A DNA stretch of 52,573 nucleotides from Oscillospiraceae bacterium (GCA_017521825.1 JAFXBK010000088.1:1-52573); one strand, 5' to 3'; positions 1-8,334 are shown, counted from the first letter of the stretch. The notes: generated by a model from the sequence alone, not told the origin. Made by a program: numbers and translations.

Positions 1-687
1 ACTACCCAGATGCAGGCTGTTCGTGAAGGCGCACCGCTTTCCATGTTCTTCCAGTCCATCGCAGGTACCCAGAGCGCTTGCGAAGCATTCGGCGTAGATA
101 AAGCACTTCTTAACGAAGCTTATGACCTTGCAAAACAGGAATGCTACGGTACCGGTATGAACAAACTTTATTTCGAAACCGGCCAAGGTTCTGAAATGTC
201 CATCGACTGCGACGAAGGCGCAGACGAAATGACTCTTGAAGCACGTACCTACGGTTTTGCACGTAACTTTGAACCTTTCGGCGTAAACAACGTAACCGGC
301 TTCATCGGACCGGAAACCATTTACGATGGTAAAGAAATGATTCGTGGTAACCTTGAAGACCACTTCATGGCAAAAATCATCGGACTTCCTATGGGTATGG
401 CACCTTGCTTCACCAACCACACCGGCATTACCCAGGACGACCAGGAAATTGCTTGCCTGCTTCTTAACGCAGCAAACTGCAACTACTATATGGGCGTTCC
501 TATGGGCGACGACGTAATGCTTGCATATCAGGACGTTTCCTTCCATGATGACAACACCATGCGTGAACTCAGCCACAGAAAACCTGCTCCTGAATACCAC
601 AAATGGGCAATCAAGATGGGCATCCTCGACGAAGAAGGCCGTCTTGGTGAACGCGCAGGCGACGCATCCATGTTCTTTGCTAAATAA
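1..687 (+). CDS. eutB: Ethanolamine ammonia-lyase large subunit EutB, 3' part
   Basis: This is the C-terminal half of EutB, open from the first base of the window (frame 1) and ending TAA at 685-687. The 228 residues present compare with about 450 for the family. EutB holds the TIM-barrel active site that, with adenosylcobalamin, converts ethanolamine to acetaldehyde and ammonia. The visible segment includes the family-typical stretches around FETGQGSE, GFIGPETIYDG and CFTNHTGITQDDQE. eutC follows after 20 bases behind an AAGGAGG site, so the two subunits are co-transcribed. Whether microcompartment genes lie upstream cannot be seen. Identification is from recognised family sequence. Confidence 0.95.
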   Translation, partial: TTQMQAVREGAPLSMFFQSIAGTQSACEAFGVDKALLNEAYDLAKQECYGTGMNKLYFETGQGSEMSIDCDEGADEMTLEARTYGFARNFEPFGVNNVTGFIGPETIYDGKEMIRGNLEDHFMAKIIGLPMGMAPCFTNHTGITQDDQEIACLLLNAANCNYYMGVPMGDDVMLAYQDVSFHDDNTMRELSHRKPAPEYHKWAIKMGILDEEGRLGERAGDASMFFAK

Positions 688-707
688 GAAAGGAGGCTGC
701 AATTATA

Positions 708-1568
708 ATGAACGATACCGAACTTATGAGAATCATCCGTGAAGCTATCGCACAGGCCACTCAGGGCGAAGCAGCTCCTAAATGCGAGTGCAAATGCGAA
801 TGTGACGGAGAAGTAGACGACATCTCCGCATATAGCCTCAGAGAAGAATTCAACATTCCGAATCCTTACAATAAAGAAGAGTATATGAGACTTAAAGCAA
901 AAACCGACGCACGTCTTGGCGTTTGGAGAGCAGGTCCTCGTCCTCTTACCAGAACTACTCTTCGTGTCCGCGCAGATAACGCTGCTGCAATGGACGCAGT
1001 TTTCAACGATGTTCATGAAGAATATCTTGAAAGAAACAACCTTAAAACTTATCAGACCAAATGCGACAGCAAAGAAACCTATCTTACCAGACCTGACCTT
1101 GGCCGTGTTTTCGATGATGAAACTGCTGCAAAGATCAAAGCAGACTGCATTGCTGAACCCGACGTCCAGATCGTAGTTTCCGACGGACTTTCTTCCTCCG
1201 CTGTTGAAGCAAACATCGACGCAGTTCTTCCTGCAATCTATAACGGTCTTAAAGCAACCGGTCTTAAAGTTGGTACTCCTTTCTTTGTAAAATACGGACG
1301 TGTTGGTGCGGAAGACTCCGTTGCACAGATCCTTGGCGCAAAAGTAACCGTAATCCTTCTCGGTGAAAGACCCGGACTTGCAACTTCCAGCTCTCTCTCC
1401 GCATACTGCGTATATGGCGGCTATCCCGGCATTCCGGAAGCAAACCGTACCGTAGTTTCCAACATCCATAAAGCAGGTACTCCTCCGGTAGAAGCAGGCG
1501 CATACATTGCAGAACTTTGCAAACAGATGTATGATAAAAAAGCTTCCGGTCTTGACCTTAAAGCATAA
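708..1568 (+). CDS. eutC: Ethanolamine ammonia-lyase small subunit EutC
   Basis: EutC is the small subunit of adenosylcobalamin-dependent ethanolamine ammonia-lyase and helps form the cobalamin-binding interface with EutB. The product has 286 residues, close to the usual length. Family-typical segments are visible: GVWRAGPRPLT, the DLGR region, IVVSDGLSS, and LLGERPGLATSSSLSAY. The ATG at 708 is preceded by AAGGAGG at 690-696. An oddity is a dense cysteine run, KCECKCEC, at about residues 25-32 in the N-terminal linker, which in other EutC proteins is a flexible segment linked to microcompartment targeting. The gene is followed by a strong terminator. Confidence 0.95.
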   Translation: MNDTELMRIIREAIAQATQGEAAPKCECKCECDGEVDDISAYSLREEFNIPNPYNKEEYMRLKAKTDARLGVWRAGPRPLTRTTLRVRADNAAAMDAVFNDVHEEYLERNNLKTYQTKCDSKETYLTRPDLGRVFDDETAAKIKADCIAEPDVQIVVSDGLSSSAVEANIDAVLPAIYNGLKATGLKVGTPFFVKYGRVGAEDSVAQILGAKVTVILLGERPGLATSSSLSAYCVYGGYPGIPEANRTVVSNIHKAGTPPVEAGAYIAELCKQMYDKKASGLDLKA

Positions 1569-1580
1569 GCTACATAACTT

Positions 1581-1612
1581 AAGCGGTGCTCAAAATGAGC
1601 ACCGCTTTTTTA
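1581..1612 (+). terminator. Intrinsic terminator after eutC
   Basis: A 12-bp perfect stem (1581-1592 with 1596-1607) has a 3-nt loop and is followed by a T run. The stem contains an inverted pair of the GTGCTCA motif that recurs in this window. Confidence 0.93.
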
Positions 1613-1636
1613 TATAAAAATATTTTAACGATTTAC

Positions 1637-1665
1637 TTGACAAAAGCGCTTTGGAGTGGTATATA
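1637..1665 (+). promoter_or_regulatory. Sigma-A promoter of the trpB T-box transcript
   Basis: TTGACA at 1637-1642 and TATATA at 1660-1665 are separated by 17 bp, placing transcription start near 1672, just upstream of the T-box leader. Confidence 0.75.
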
Positions 1666-1671
1666 TATTTT

Positions 1672-1944
1672 ATAGTATTAAAACCGATGATTGAGAATAG
1701 TAACTTCCAAGGCGGTTTAAAGAGAGCGGCAGGCGGTGGGATTGCCGTAACTTTATTGGAAGCGAATGGACTCATGAGGGCAGCAGGAAAGCGTTTTTTG
1801 CAAGTAATGGCTGTCGGCGCCGGACCGTTACCAAACCGGAAGGATATTTTTGTATCCGATTAAGTGGGCTTTTGCCAATACGGGTGGCACCGCAGAGATT
1901 TTTGTCTTTGTCCTGTTTAGATAGAGGACAAAGGCGTTTTTTTT
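1672..1944 (+). promoter_or_regulatory. T-box leader, tryptophan type
   Basis: A T-box leader senses uncharged tRNA and switches between terminator and antiterminator. The conserved T-box core GGGTGGCACCGCAG lies at 1882-1895. Its TGGC would pair with a tRNA ending GCCA, which fits the G discriminator of bacterial tRNA-Trp. A likely specifier codon TGG lies at 1767-1769 in the context GAATGGACTC, near the 3' side of stem I. The terminator stem CTTTGTCCT (1906-1914) pairs with AGGACAAAG (1925-1933) and is followed by eight T at 1937-1944. The element precedes trpB, which agrees with tryptophan specificity. The exact specifier assignment is inferred by eye. Confidence 0.9.
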
Positions 1945-1963
1945 ATTTTCGGAGGTAATTATT

Positions 1964-1990
1964 ATGAAGCGATGGTGTATTTTAAAATAA
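1964..1990 (+). CDS. Eight-residue Trp-containing leader ORF (MKRWCILK)
   Basis: Immediately after the T-box terminator, a strong GGAGG site (1951-1955) is correctly spaced before an ATG that encodes MKRWCILK and stops at 1988-1990. The fourth codon is TGG (Trp). The ORF ends 43 nt before the trpB start. Small Trp-containing ORFs downstream of a Trp T-box have precedent: the rtpA (anti-TRAP) leader of Bacillus subtilis combines a T-box with a leader peptide. It could also be a chance ORF, although the strong ribosome binding site argues that it is translated. Confidence 0.5.
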   Translation: MKRWCILK

Positions 1991-2033
1991 TTTTTGCTTT
2001 ATAACAAATTTATTTTGAAAGGAAACATTTACC

Positions 2034-3266
2034 ATGAATATGACATATAAAGATTTTGACCGTTATCTTAGAGATTACCCAAATAAAGAAGGATTTTTCG
2101 GTGATTTTGGCGGACAGTTTATTCCGGATGAACTTGTTCCAGCATTCAGAGAAATTAACGACGCTTATGAAACCATCTGCCACAGCGCACAGTTTATCAA
2201 CGAGCTTCGCAGAATCAGAAAAGAATTCCAGGGAAGAGCAACCCCGGTTTATCATTGCGAAAGACTTTCCAATCATCTCGGAAAATGCCAGATTTATCTT
2301 AAAAGGGAAGACCTTAACCACACCGGCGCTCATAAGCTTAACCACTGCATGGGCGAGGGACTTCTTGCAAAATATATGGGCAAGAAAAAACTCATCGCGG
2401 AAACCGGAGCAGGCCAGCACGGCGTTGCAATAGCAACAGCCGCCGCATATTTCGGACTTGAATGCGACGTTTATATGGGCGAAGTTGATATTGAAAAACA
2501 GGCTCCGAACGTTACCAGAATGAAACTTCTCGGTGCAAACGTAATTCCTGTAACCAAAGGCCTTAAAACCCTTAAAGAGGCTGTTGATGCCGCATTTGAG
2601 GCATATATGAACGAATATAAAGATGCAATCTATTGCATCGGTTCCGTTGTTGGCCCTCATCCGTTCCCGAAAATGGTCCGTGACTTCCAGTCCATAGTCG
2701 GTATCGAAGCCAGGGAACAGTTCCTTGAAATGACCGGAATTATGCCGGACGCGGTTACTGCCTGCGTTGGCGGCGGTTCCAACTCCATTGGTATGTTTGT
2801 TCCGTTCCTTGGCGATCCGGTTGATATCTATGGCGTTGAACCTCTCGGAAGAGGTTCCTCTGTGGGCGATCACGCCGCTTCCATGGCATACGGAAAACCA
2901 GGAATTCTTCATGGATTCAACAGCTATCTTCTTCAGGACGAAAACGGAGACCCAAGCCCGGTTTATTCCATTGCAAGCGGACTTGACTATCCTTCCGTTG
3001 GTCCGGAGCATGCATTCCTTCGTGATGTCGGTCGTGTAAATTACGTTCAGATCGGCGATGAGGAAGCAATGGAAGCGTTTTATAAGCTTTGCCGTTATGA
3101 AGGAATTATTCCAGCTGTTGAAAGTTCCCATGCGGTTGCTTACGCGATGAAATACGCAAGAGAGCACGAAACAGGTTCGATTCTTGTTTGTCTTTCCGGC
3201 CGTGGCGACAAAGATATGGACTTTGTTGTGGATCAGTACGGTCTTGGCGAAAGATTTTTTGAATAA
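2034..3266 (+). CDS. trpB: Tryptophan synthase beta chain TrpB
   Basis: TrpB is a PLP enzyme that joins indole and L-serine to make tryptophan. The protein has 410 residues, normal for the family. The PLP lysine is in HTGAHKLNH (about K101; most TrpB proteins have HTGAHKIN), and the phosphate-binding glycine loop is CVGGGSN. No trpA or other trp gene is adjacent, so this may work as an indole-salvage enzyme, or TrpA may lie elsewhere. Expression is probably controlled by the upstream Trp T-box. The start has an AAAGGAAA site upstream. A bidirectional terminator follows. Confidence 0.95.
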   Translation: MNMTYKDFDRYLRDYPNKEGFFGDFGGQFIPDELVPAFREINDAYETICHSAQFINELRRIRKEFQGRATPVYHCERLSNHLGKCQIYLKREDLNHTGAHKLNHCMGEGLLAKYMGKKKLIAETGAGQHGVAIATAAAYFGLECDVYMGEVDIEKQAPNVTRMKLLGANVIPVTKGLKTLKEAVDAAFEAYMNEYKDAIYCIGSVVGPHPFPKMVRDFQSIVGIEAREQFLEMTGIMPDAVTACVGGGSNSIGMFVPFLGDPVDIYGVEPLGRGSSVGDHAASMAYGKPGILHGFNSYLLQDENGDPSPVYSIASGLDYPSVGPEHAFLRDVGRVNYVQIGDEEAMEAFYKLCRYEGIIPAVESSHAVAYAMKYAREHETGSILVCLSGRGDKDMDFVVDQYGLGERFFE

Positions 3267-3282
3267 TTGATTATAAAAATAT

Positions 3283-3311
3283 AAAAAAGCCCGCGGTTGC
3301 GGGCTTTTTCT
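3283..3311 (+). terminator. Terminator after trpB
   Basis: The stem GCCCGC/GCGGGC is flanked by an A run and a T run, so it can serve both trpB and the convergent SDR gene. Confidence 0.9.
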
Positions 3312-3342
3312 TTTGTGTAAAACTATTTTACTTTACATAATA

Positions 3343-4131
3343 TTATTTATGTAAATATTCACTGTTCATGAATTTTGAGAATTTTGTGTTTACTTTTCTT
3401 GGAGAAAACCTTGTAAGAAAAGCCATAACTTTAACGTTAAGACCGTGATAATGTAAAGGTTTGCCTTTCATCATTGCTTTATATCCGGCTTTTGCGACGT
3501 TTGAAGCTTTTGCGATGCCGAGATATTTGAATGCGTTTGATTTTCCAAAATCGGAAACTGCTCCAAAATTTGTTTCAGTGGGTCCGGGGCAAAGACATGT
3601 TACGGAAACACCGTTTTCGGAAAATTCTTCGGAAAGCGATTCGGAAAGCGAAAGAACAAAGGCTTTTGTAGCATAATAAACGGACATATAAGGTCCGGCA
3701 GAAAAAGCGGCAACAGAAGCCACGTTAAGGATTTTTCCACTTTTTCTTTCGCACATCGCTTTTCCAAAACAGTAGCAAAGCTCCATCAGTGCAACAACGT
3801 TGAGCTTTACCATTTTTTCGTGGATTTCAAAATCAGAATCAAGATATTTACGGTTATCGCCGAAACCTGCATTATTTATAAGATAATCAACTTCAAAACC
3901 GCTTGCGGCGACTTCATCAAAAAGTTCTTTTGCAGCGTTGGGTTTTGAAAGGTCTTTTACGAAACAACAATTTAAATTTCCGTAAGTTTCGGTAAGACGT
4001 TCTTTTATTTCGTTAAGTTTATCGCCGCTTCTTGCAACAAGTATTACGTTATCGCCGTTTTTGGCAAAAATTTTTGCGAATTCCAGTCCGATTCCGGAGG
4101 AAGCTCCGGTTATAAGAGCGGTTTTCTTCAT
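3343..4131 (-). CDS. Short-chain dehydrogenase/reductase
   Basis: This is a classical SDR of 262 residues using NAD(P)H. The Rossmann glycine motif TGASSGIG is at residues 9-16, NNAG at 86-89, the catalytic Ser in NVASV at about 139, and the YxxxK pair at Y152/K156. It resembles the DltE/YqjQ-like SDR group with a C-terminal extension, but the substrate cannot be inferred. It lies 13 bp downstream of the class-I amidotransferase on the same strand, so the two probably form an operon. Confidence 0.85.
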   Translation of the reverse strand: MKKTALITGASSGIGLEFAKIFAKNGDNVILVARSGDKLNEIKERLTETYGNLNCCFVKDLSKPNAAKELFDEVAASGFEVDYLINNAGFGDNRKYLDSDFEIHEKMVKLNVVALMELCYCFGKAMCERKSGKILNVASVAAFSAGPYMSVYYATKAFVLSLSESLSEEFSENGVSVTCLCPGPTETNFGAVSDFGKSNAFKYLGIAKASNVAKAGYKAMMKGKPLHYHGLNVKVMAFLTRFSPRKVNTKFSKFMNSEYLHK

Positions 4132-4144
4132 TTTGATACCTCGT

Positions 4145-4846
4145 TTATTTTGAGCAAATTTTTACAAAACTGTCGATAATTTTTTTGTTTTCGGTTGCGG
4201 TTTCCTGGTCACGCTCCGGATGCCACTGAACGCCGAGGATAAATTTTTTGTTTTTATGGTAAATTGCTTCGATAATTCCGTCTTCGGCGGTTGCACAAAC
4301 CGAAAAATCCGGAGCAACTTCTTTTACCGCCTGGTGGTGATAGCTGTTTATATGGTGCTCGCCAAATCCCATGATATCAGAAAGCGGCGAAGATTTTTCC
4401 ACCAGAATTTTATGGAAAGCAATTTCTGGTTTATCAAGGCGGTGGATAATTTTTGTATCATATTCCGATGGAATATCCTGAATCATGCTTCCGCCGCAGA
4501 AAACGTTGAGTGCCTGCATTCCGCGGCAGATTCCAAGAACGGGGATATCCGCTTCCACCGCAAGAGCAACTGTTTTCCTTTCGCATTCATCAAGAAAATC
4601 GCAAATTCCAAGACTTTTTCCAAAGTTTTCTTCGTTATAATATTTGGGATTGATATCCGTACCGCCGGAAAAAATTATTCCGTCAATATTTTTAATGGTT
4701 TCTGAAATAATTTCTGGGTTTTCCGAAAGGGGAATTGAAAAGGGAATTCCGCCGGATTCGATTACGGCGTCAAAATATGCCTGATTAAGAAAAATCTGCT
4801 TTTTTTCTTCATCAAAAGAAGGAAAAATTCCGATTATGGGTTTCAT
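4145..4846 (-). CDS. Class-I glutamine amidotransferase-like gamma-glutamyl hydrolase (PuuD-like, peptidase C26)
   Basis: The product has 233 residues and the full catalytic triad of the C26 family: nucleophile Cys at about 107 in GICRGMQ, and His/Glu in QWHPE at about 209/211. FSGGTDINP at 59-67 forms the oxyanion region. Relatives hydrolyse gamma-glutamyl compounds such as gamma-glutamyl-GABA in putrescine breakdown. No other puu gene is nearby, so the substrate is uncertain. It is the first gene of a two-gene minus-strand unit with the SDR. Confidence 0.85.
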   Translation of the reverse strand: MKPIIGIFPSFDEEKKQIFLNQAYFDAVIESGGIPFSIPLSENPEIISETIKNIDGIIFSGGTDINPKYYNEENFGKSLGICDFLDECERKTVALAVEADIPVLGICRGMQALNVFCGGSMIQDIPSEYDTKIIHRLDKPEIAFHKILVEKSSPLSDIMGFGEHHINSYHHQAVKEVAPDFSVCATAEDGIIEAIYHKNKKFILGVQWHPERDQETATENKKIIDSFVKICSK

Positions 4847-4960
4847 ATATTCAGCTCCTATGATTTTATAAAATTATTATATATTTTTTAATAATTTTTT
4901 GCAATAAATTCGATTTAGTGTTAAAATAATAGTGTAAATTTTTTAATGGAGATGACAAAA

Positions 4961-6031
4961 ATGGAAACTCTGAAAAAATATGCAAAAAAATATTTTATCG
5001 ACGCAATGTCCGCAATGGCCCTCGGCCTTTTTGCTTCGCTTCTTATCGGAACAATTTTCGGAACTTTGGGAACATATCTCGGTCCGGATTATATTGGAAA
5101 CGAAACAGTAAACGCAATAGGCGGATTTTTCGGCGAAATGAAAACTTTTGCCCAGGGCGCTTCCGGAATGGCGATCGGCGTTGCCATTGCATATTCGCTT
5201 AAAGCGGATCCGCTTGTTATGTTTTCCTGCGCTGCAGTAGGAAGTCTTTCCTATTCTTTGGGCGCAACAATTCTTCTTGAAAACGGGAACACCCTTGCAT
5301 ATACTGCCGGCCCTGCCGGAGCTTACGTTGCGGCGATTTTTGCCGTTGAAATCGGAATGCTCGTATCCAAAAAGACAAAAGTGGATATTCTTGTAACTCC
5401 GACCGTTACTATAGTTGCCGGATATGCAATTGCAAAAATAATCTGTCCCGCGGTTGCTTATATTATGTATTATCTTGGAGATTTTATCAACACCGCGACG
5501 GAAATGCAGCCGTTCCTTATGGGAATTATTATTTCCGTTGTTGTGGGAATTATCCTTACTCTTCCGATTTCTTCCGCGGCAATCTGCGCGATGATTGGCA
5601 TAAGCGGAATAGCCGGCGGCGCGGCGGTTGCCGGTTGCTGCGCCCAGATGATAGGTTTTGCCGTGATAAGTTTTGCGGATAATGGTTGGGGCGGATTTTT
5701 TGCCCAGGGACTCGGAACTTCCATGCTCCAGATGAGCAATATTATTAAAAAACCGGCTATCTGGATTCCGCCGACACTTGCGGCGGCTGTAACAGGCCCC
5801 ATAAGCACTCTTGTTTTTAAACTTGAATGTACCGGCGTTTCTGCGGGAATGGGAACCTGCGGCCTTGTGGGACCTCTCGGAGTTATTACGGATATGAACG
5901 GCGGAACGGATATGTGGCTTGGACTTCTTTTGGTATGCTTTGTTCTTCCGGCTGTTCTTTCCTACATATTCTATATTGCCATGAAAAAAATGGGACTTAT
6001 TAAAAACGGAGACATGAAGCTTCAGAGTTAA
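4961..6031 (+). CDS. PTS EIIC-like membrane protein (PTS_EIIC_2 type)
   Basis: This is a polytopic membrane protein of 356 residues, rich in Gly/Ala transmembrane segments, resembling the EIIC_2 family of PTS permease-like proteins. The ATG at 4961 is chosen because GGAG at 4948-4951 is correctly spaced; in-frame ATGs at 4946 and 4952 overlap that site. No EIIA or EIIB domain is in the protein or nearby, so sugar phosphorylation cannot be assumed. Only 13 bp separate it from the HD-domain hydrolase downstream, suggesting one transcript. Confidence 0.75.
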   Translation: METLKKYAKKYFIDAMSAMALGLFASLLIGTIFGTLGTYLGPDYIGNETVNAIGGFFGEMKTFAQGASGMAIGVAIAYSLKADPLVMFSCAAVGSLSYSLGATILLENGNTLAYTAGPAGAYVAAIFAVEIGMLVSKKTKVDILVTPTVTIVAGYAIAKIICPAVAYIMYYLGDFINTATEMQPFLMGIIISVVVGIILTLPISSAAICAMIGISGIAGGAAVAGCCAQMIGFAVISFADNGWGGFFAQGLGTSMLQMSNIIKKPAIWIPPTLAAAVTGPISTLVFKLECTGVSAGMGTCGLVGPLGVITDMNGGTDMWLGLLLVCFVLPAVLSYIFYIAMKKMGLIKNGDMKLQS

Positions 6032-6044
6032 AAGGATTGGTTTA

Positions 6045-6596
6045 ATGGTAGAAAAAGCAATTATATTCGCCGCAAAAGCGCATGAAGGAATGTTCAGAAA
6101 AGGAACTGAAATTCCTTATATTGTTCACCCGATGGAAGCGGGAGCCATTGCCGCATCCGTTACTTCGGATAAAGAAGTTATTGCCGCAGCGGTTCTGCAT
6201 GATACATTAGAGGATACGGGAACCACCGCGGAAGAAATTGAAAATGAATTCGGAAAGGAAGTTTTGCGGCTTGTTCAAAGCGATTCCGAAGACAAAAGGG
6301 AAGACCTTCCGCCGGAACAGACCTGGAAAATAAGAAAACAGGAGACGATAGATTATCTTAAAAATAAAGCCGATAAAAAAGAAAAGATAATCGCTCTTTC
6401 CGATAAGCTTTCCAACATCAGGGCAATTTACCGCGATTATCAGAAAATCGGTGATGAACTTTGGAAAAGGTTTAACCAGAAAGATAAAAATGAGCAGGCC
6501 TGGTATTACGGAAGTTTTATAAAAACGCTTTCAGAACTCAGCGATACGGCGGCCTATAAAGAATATTGCGAACTTGTTAGGAATATTTTCGGATAA
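6045..6596 (+). CDS. Small HD-domain phosphohydrolase (RelA/SpoT hydrolase-like)
   Basis: A single HD domain of 183 residues carries the metal-binding residues His28 and His52-Asp53 in AAAVLHDTLEDT, matching the hydrolase half of RelA/SpoT proteins (small alarmone hydrolase or MESH1-like). No synthetase domain is present. A possible role is (p)ppGpp or related nucleotide hydrolysis, inferred from the family only. It is transcribed behind the EIIC-like gene and ends at a strong terminator. Confidence 0.8.
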   Translation: MVEKAIIFAAKAHEGMFRKGTEIPYIVHPMEAGAIAASVTSDKEVIAAAVLHDTLEDTGTTAEEIENEFGKEVLRLVQSDSEDKREDLPPEQTWKIRKQETIDYLKNKADKKEKIIALSDKLSNIRAIYRDYQKIGDELWKRFNQKDKNEQAWYYGSFIKTLSELSDTAAYKEYCELVRNIFG

Positions 6597-6600
6597 AAAA

Positions 6601-6632
6601 ACACCGTGCTCAAATTTGAGCACGGTGTTTTT
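6601..6632 (+). terminator. Bidirectional terminator between the HD hydrolase and yitT
   Basis: The perfect stem CACCGTGCTCA/TGAGCACGGTG has a short loop and a long T run. It contains an inverted pair of the GTGCTCA motif. Confidence 0.92.
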
Positions 6633-6640
6633 TTTTTAAA

Positions 6641-7528
6641 TTACATATCTTCCGGGCGTTTTTTATATTTCCTTGCGGAGGAAAAACCTCTTCCGCGAAC
6701 TTCGGAAACGCGGCTGATAATAATAAAGCATTTGGGATCTATGCTGTGGGCAAGGTGTTCCACTTTTGCAATTTCGCGGTTGGAAACGATTGACATAACA
6801 ACTTCGGTTTCGTAACGTTTATAACCGGTTTCAGCATGCAGAAGGGTTACGCCGCGGTCGATCTGAGTAAGAATTGCGTCTTTGATTTCGTGCGCTTTTC
6901 TTGTAACGATTTTAATTTCGGTTCTGGATTTTCCGAGAACAAGAGTTTTATCAAGGAAGAAAGTATATACAAATGTAAAAATAATACCGTAAAGGATAAG
7001 ATCCATGGATTTGAACATTGCAAGAAGAACTACGACGATAAAATCCATTGCATAAAGAGATGTTGAAACGGGAATATGGAAAAGTTTGTTAAGAACAAGC
7101 GGAGGAATATCCATTCCGCCGGTGGAAGCTCCGGAACGGATTACAAGGCCAAGCGCAAAACCGATTCCAACGCCGCCGAGGACGGCGCAAAGGAAAATGT
7201 CGTCGGTAAGATAGTAATCTCCGAAAATCTGGTTACAAATTTCAAGGAAAACCGGGTAGCAGAAAGAGCTTAAAATTGTTGTCATTGCAAAGGCTTTTCC
7301 AAGAATAAAATATCCGACACAGAGCATTATAACGTTAAAAACCAAAACAAACGCGGAAATCGGAATATGAAGGAAATGCTCAACAATAAGAGCAATACCG
7401 GTAGTTCCGCCAAGCGCAATTCCCGAAGGAAGAACAAAAAGCTTGATGGTCAAAGCATAAATAATGTTTCCGAAAATAATGCATATAAAAGGAAAAAACT
7501 TTTGCCAAATATTTTTAATTTTATCCAT
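6641..7528 (-). CDS. YitT family membrane protein (DUF161 + DUF2179)
   Basis: The product has 295 residues. The N-terminal 200 residues form five or so hydrophobic helices typical of YitT (GGTTGIALI, SGASTGGMDI motifs). The C-terminal soluble domain (about 205-285) is DUF2179-like and contains RGVTLLHAETGY. These proteins are widespread in Firmicutes and their transport role is unresolved. A consensus promoter and an intrinsic-terminator-like hairpin precede the start, suggesting attenuation. Confidence 0.88.
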   Translation of the reverse strand: MDKIKNIWQKFFPFICIIFGNIIYALTIKLFVLPSGIALGGTTGIALIVEHFLHIPISAFVLVFNVIMLCVGYFILGKAFAMTTILSSFCYPVFLEICNQIFGDYYLTDDIFLCAVLGGVGIGFALGLVIRSGASTGGMDIPPLVLNKLFHIPVSTSLYAMDFIVVVLLAMFKSMDLILYGIIFTFVYTFFLDKTLVLGKSRTEIKIVTRKAHEIKDAILTQIDRGVTLLHAETGYKRYETEVVMSIVSNREIAKVEHLAHSIDPKCFIIISRVSEVRGRGFSSARKYKKRPEDM

Positions 7529-7551
7529 TTGAACAGCCCTTTCAAAATTAT

Positions 7552-7588
7552 AAAAAAACGTTTGCCAGGAATTTTCCCTGACAAACGT
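7552..7588 (-). promoter_or_regulatory. Attenuator-like hairpin in the yitT leader
   Basis: Read on the minus strand, ACGTTTGTCAGG pairs with CCTGGCAAACGT and is followed directly by seven T. This is an intrinsic terminator lying between the yitT promoter and its start codon. A short GGC-GGAA-GCC hairpin lies just upstream. No known riboswitch class was recognised. Confidence 0.6.
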
Positions 7589-7618
7589 GGATCAAGGCTT
7601 CCGCCTAATACATATTTT

Positions 7619-7648
7619 ATTATATAAGTATTATAACGGAAATGTCAA
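7619..7648 (-). promoter_or_regulatory. Promoter of yitT
   Basis: On the minus strand, TTGACA (7648-7643) and TATAAT (7624-7619) are separated by 18 bp, just downstream of the EFR1 stop codon. Confidence 0.75.
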
Positions 7649-7653
7649 GTGGT

Positions 7654-8334
7654 TTAAAGATAAAATTTGGTTTCGTTTTTTCTTTCGGCAAGAAGATATG
7701 CCTTCATAAACCAAAGGGTTTGAAATTCAAGAGCTTTTTCGGGACAATCGCTTACACAGCGAAGGCACCGGATGCAGTTTTTGTTGATAGTTCCGTTTTC
7801 TATCGCGCCCATGGGACAATTTTCGGAACATTTTCCGCAGTTTATACAGTTATCGTTTTTCTTTATTTTAACACCGATTCTTGTCCTTTGTGCTGGAACA
7901 AAATCGGCATAAAAATCCTTGCGGCCTTTTTCCGGAAAAGCTGTTTTCGGGTTTTTTATCCTTTCAATAAAAGGGGTAAGTTTTTTAAAATCAAAATCAT
8001 CCTCTTCGGAAAGAAAGCTGTGACCGCAGGGAACGCAAACTCCGCCGATGAATTTTCCGGAAGAAATTTTTACGGCGTCTTCAATTACGTTTCCGTAAGA
8101 TTTTTTTCCGTAAGTTGCGGCAAATGCAACTTTTTCGGCTTTTAAACGTTTAAAAAAATCAATTACCGGTTCGGGAAGATTCTGGCAGTAAACGGGGAAA
8201 ACAATAATTGCGGTTTCTGTATCTAAATCATTTGTTTTAGTAATATCGAAACATTCAATGTTAAGTTCTTTTGAAAAAAATCGGGCGAGCCGTTTACTTT
8301 TTCCGCTTCCGCTGAAATAAAAAATCCTGTCCAT
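7654..8334 (-). CDS. EFR1-type flavodoxin-ferredoxin fusion
   Basis: The protein has 226 residues. The N-terminal half is flavodoxin-like, with a phosphate loop FSGSGKS at about 7-13 and a FPVY segment. The C-terminal part is a two-[4Fe-4S] ferredoxin with CxxCxxCxxxCP motifs at C163/166/169/173 and C187/190/193/197. This is the arrangement of the EFR1 family of electron-transfer proteins. It is separated by 3 bp from the PP-loop gene upstream, so it may supply electrons to that enzyme. Confidence 0.85.
   Translation of the reverse strand: MDRIFYFSGSGKSKRLARFFSKELNIECFDITKTNDLDTETAIIVFPVYCQNLPEPVIDFFKRLKAEKVAFAATYGKKSYGNVIEDAVKISSGKFIGGVCVPCGHSFLSEEDDFDFKKLTPFIERIKNPKTAFPEKGRKDFYADFVPAQRTRIGVKIKKNDNCINCGKCSENCPMGAIENGTINKNCIRCLRCVSDCPEKALEFQTLWFMKAYLLAERKNETKFYL

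Noticed and set aside
1651-1863. 70-codon open frame in the trpB leader
   Set aside because: It lies over the T-box, with no ribosome binding site and no protein-like composition; the T-box signals explain the sequence.
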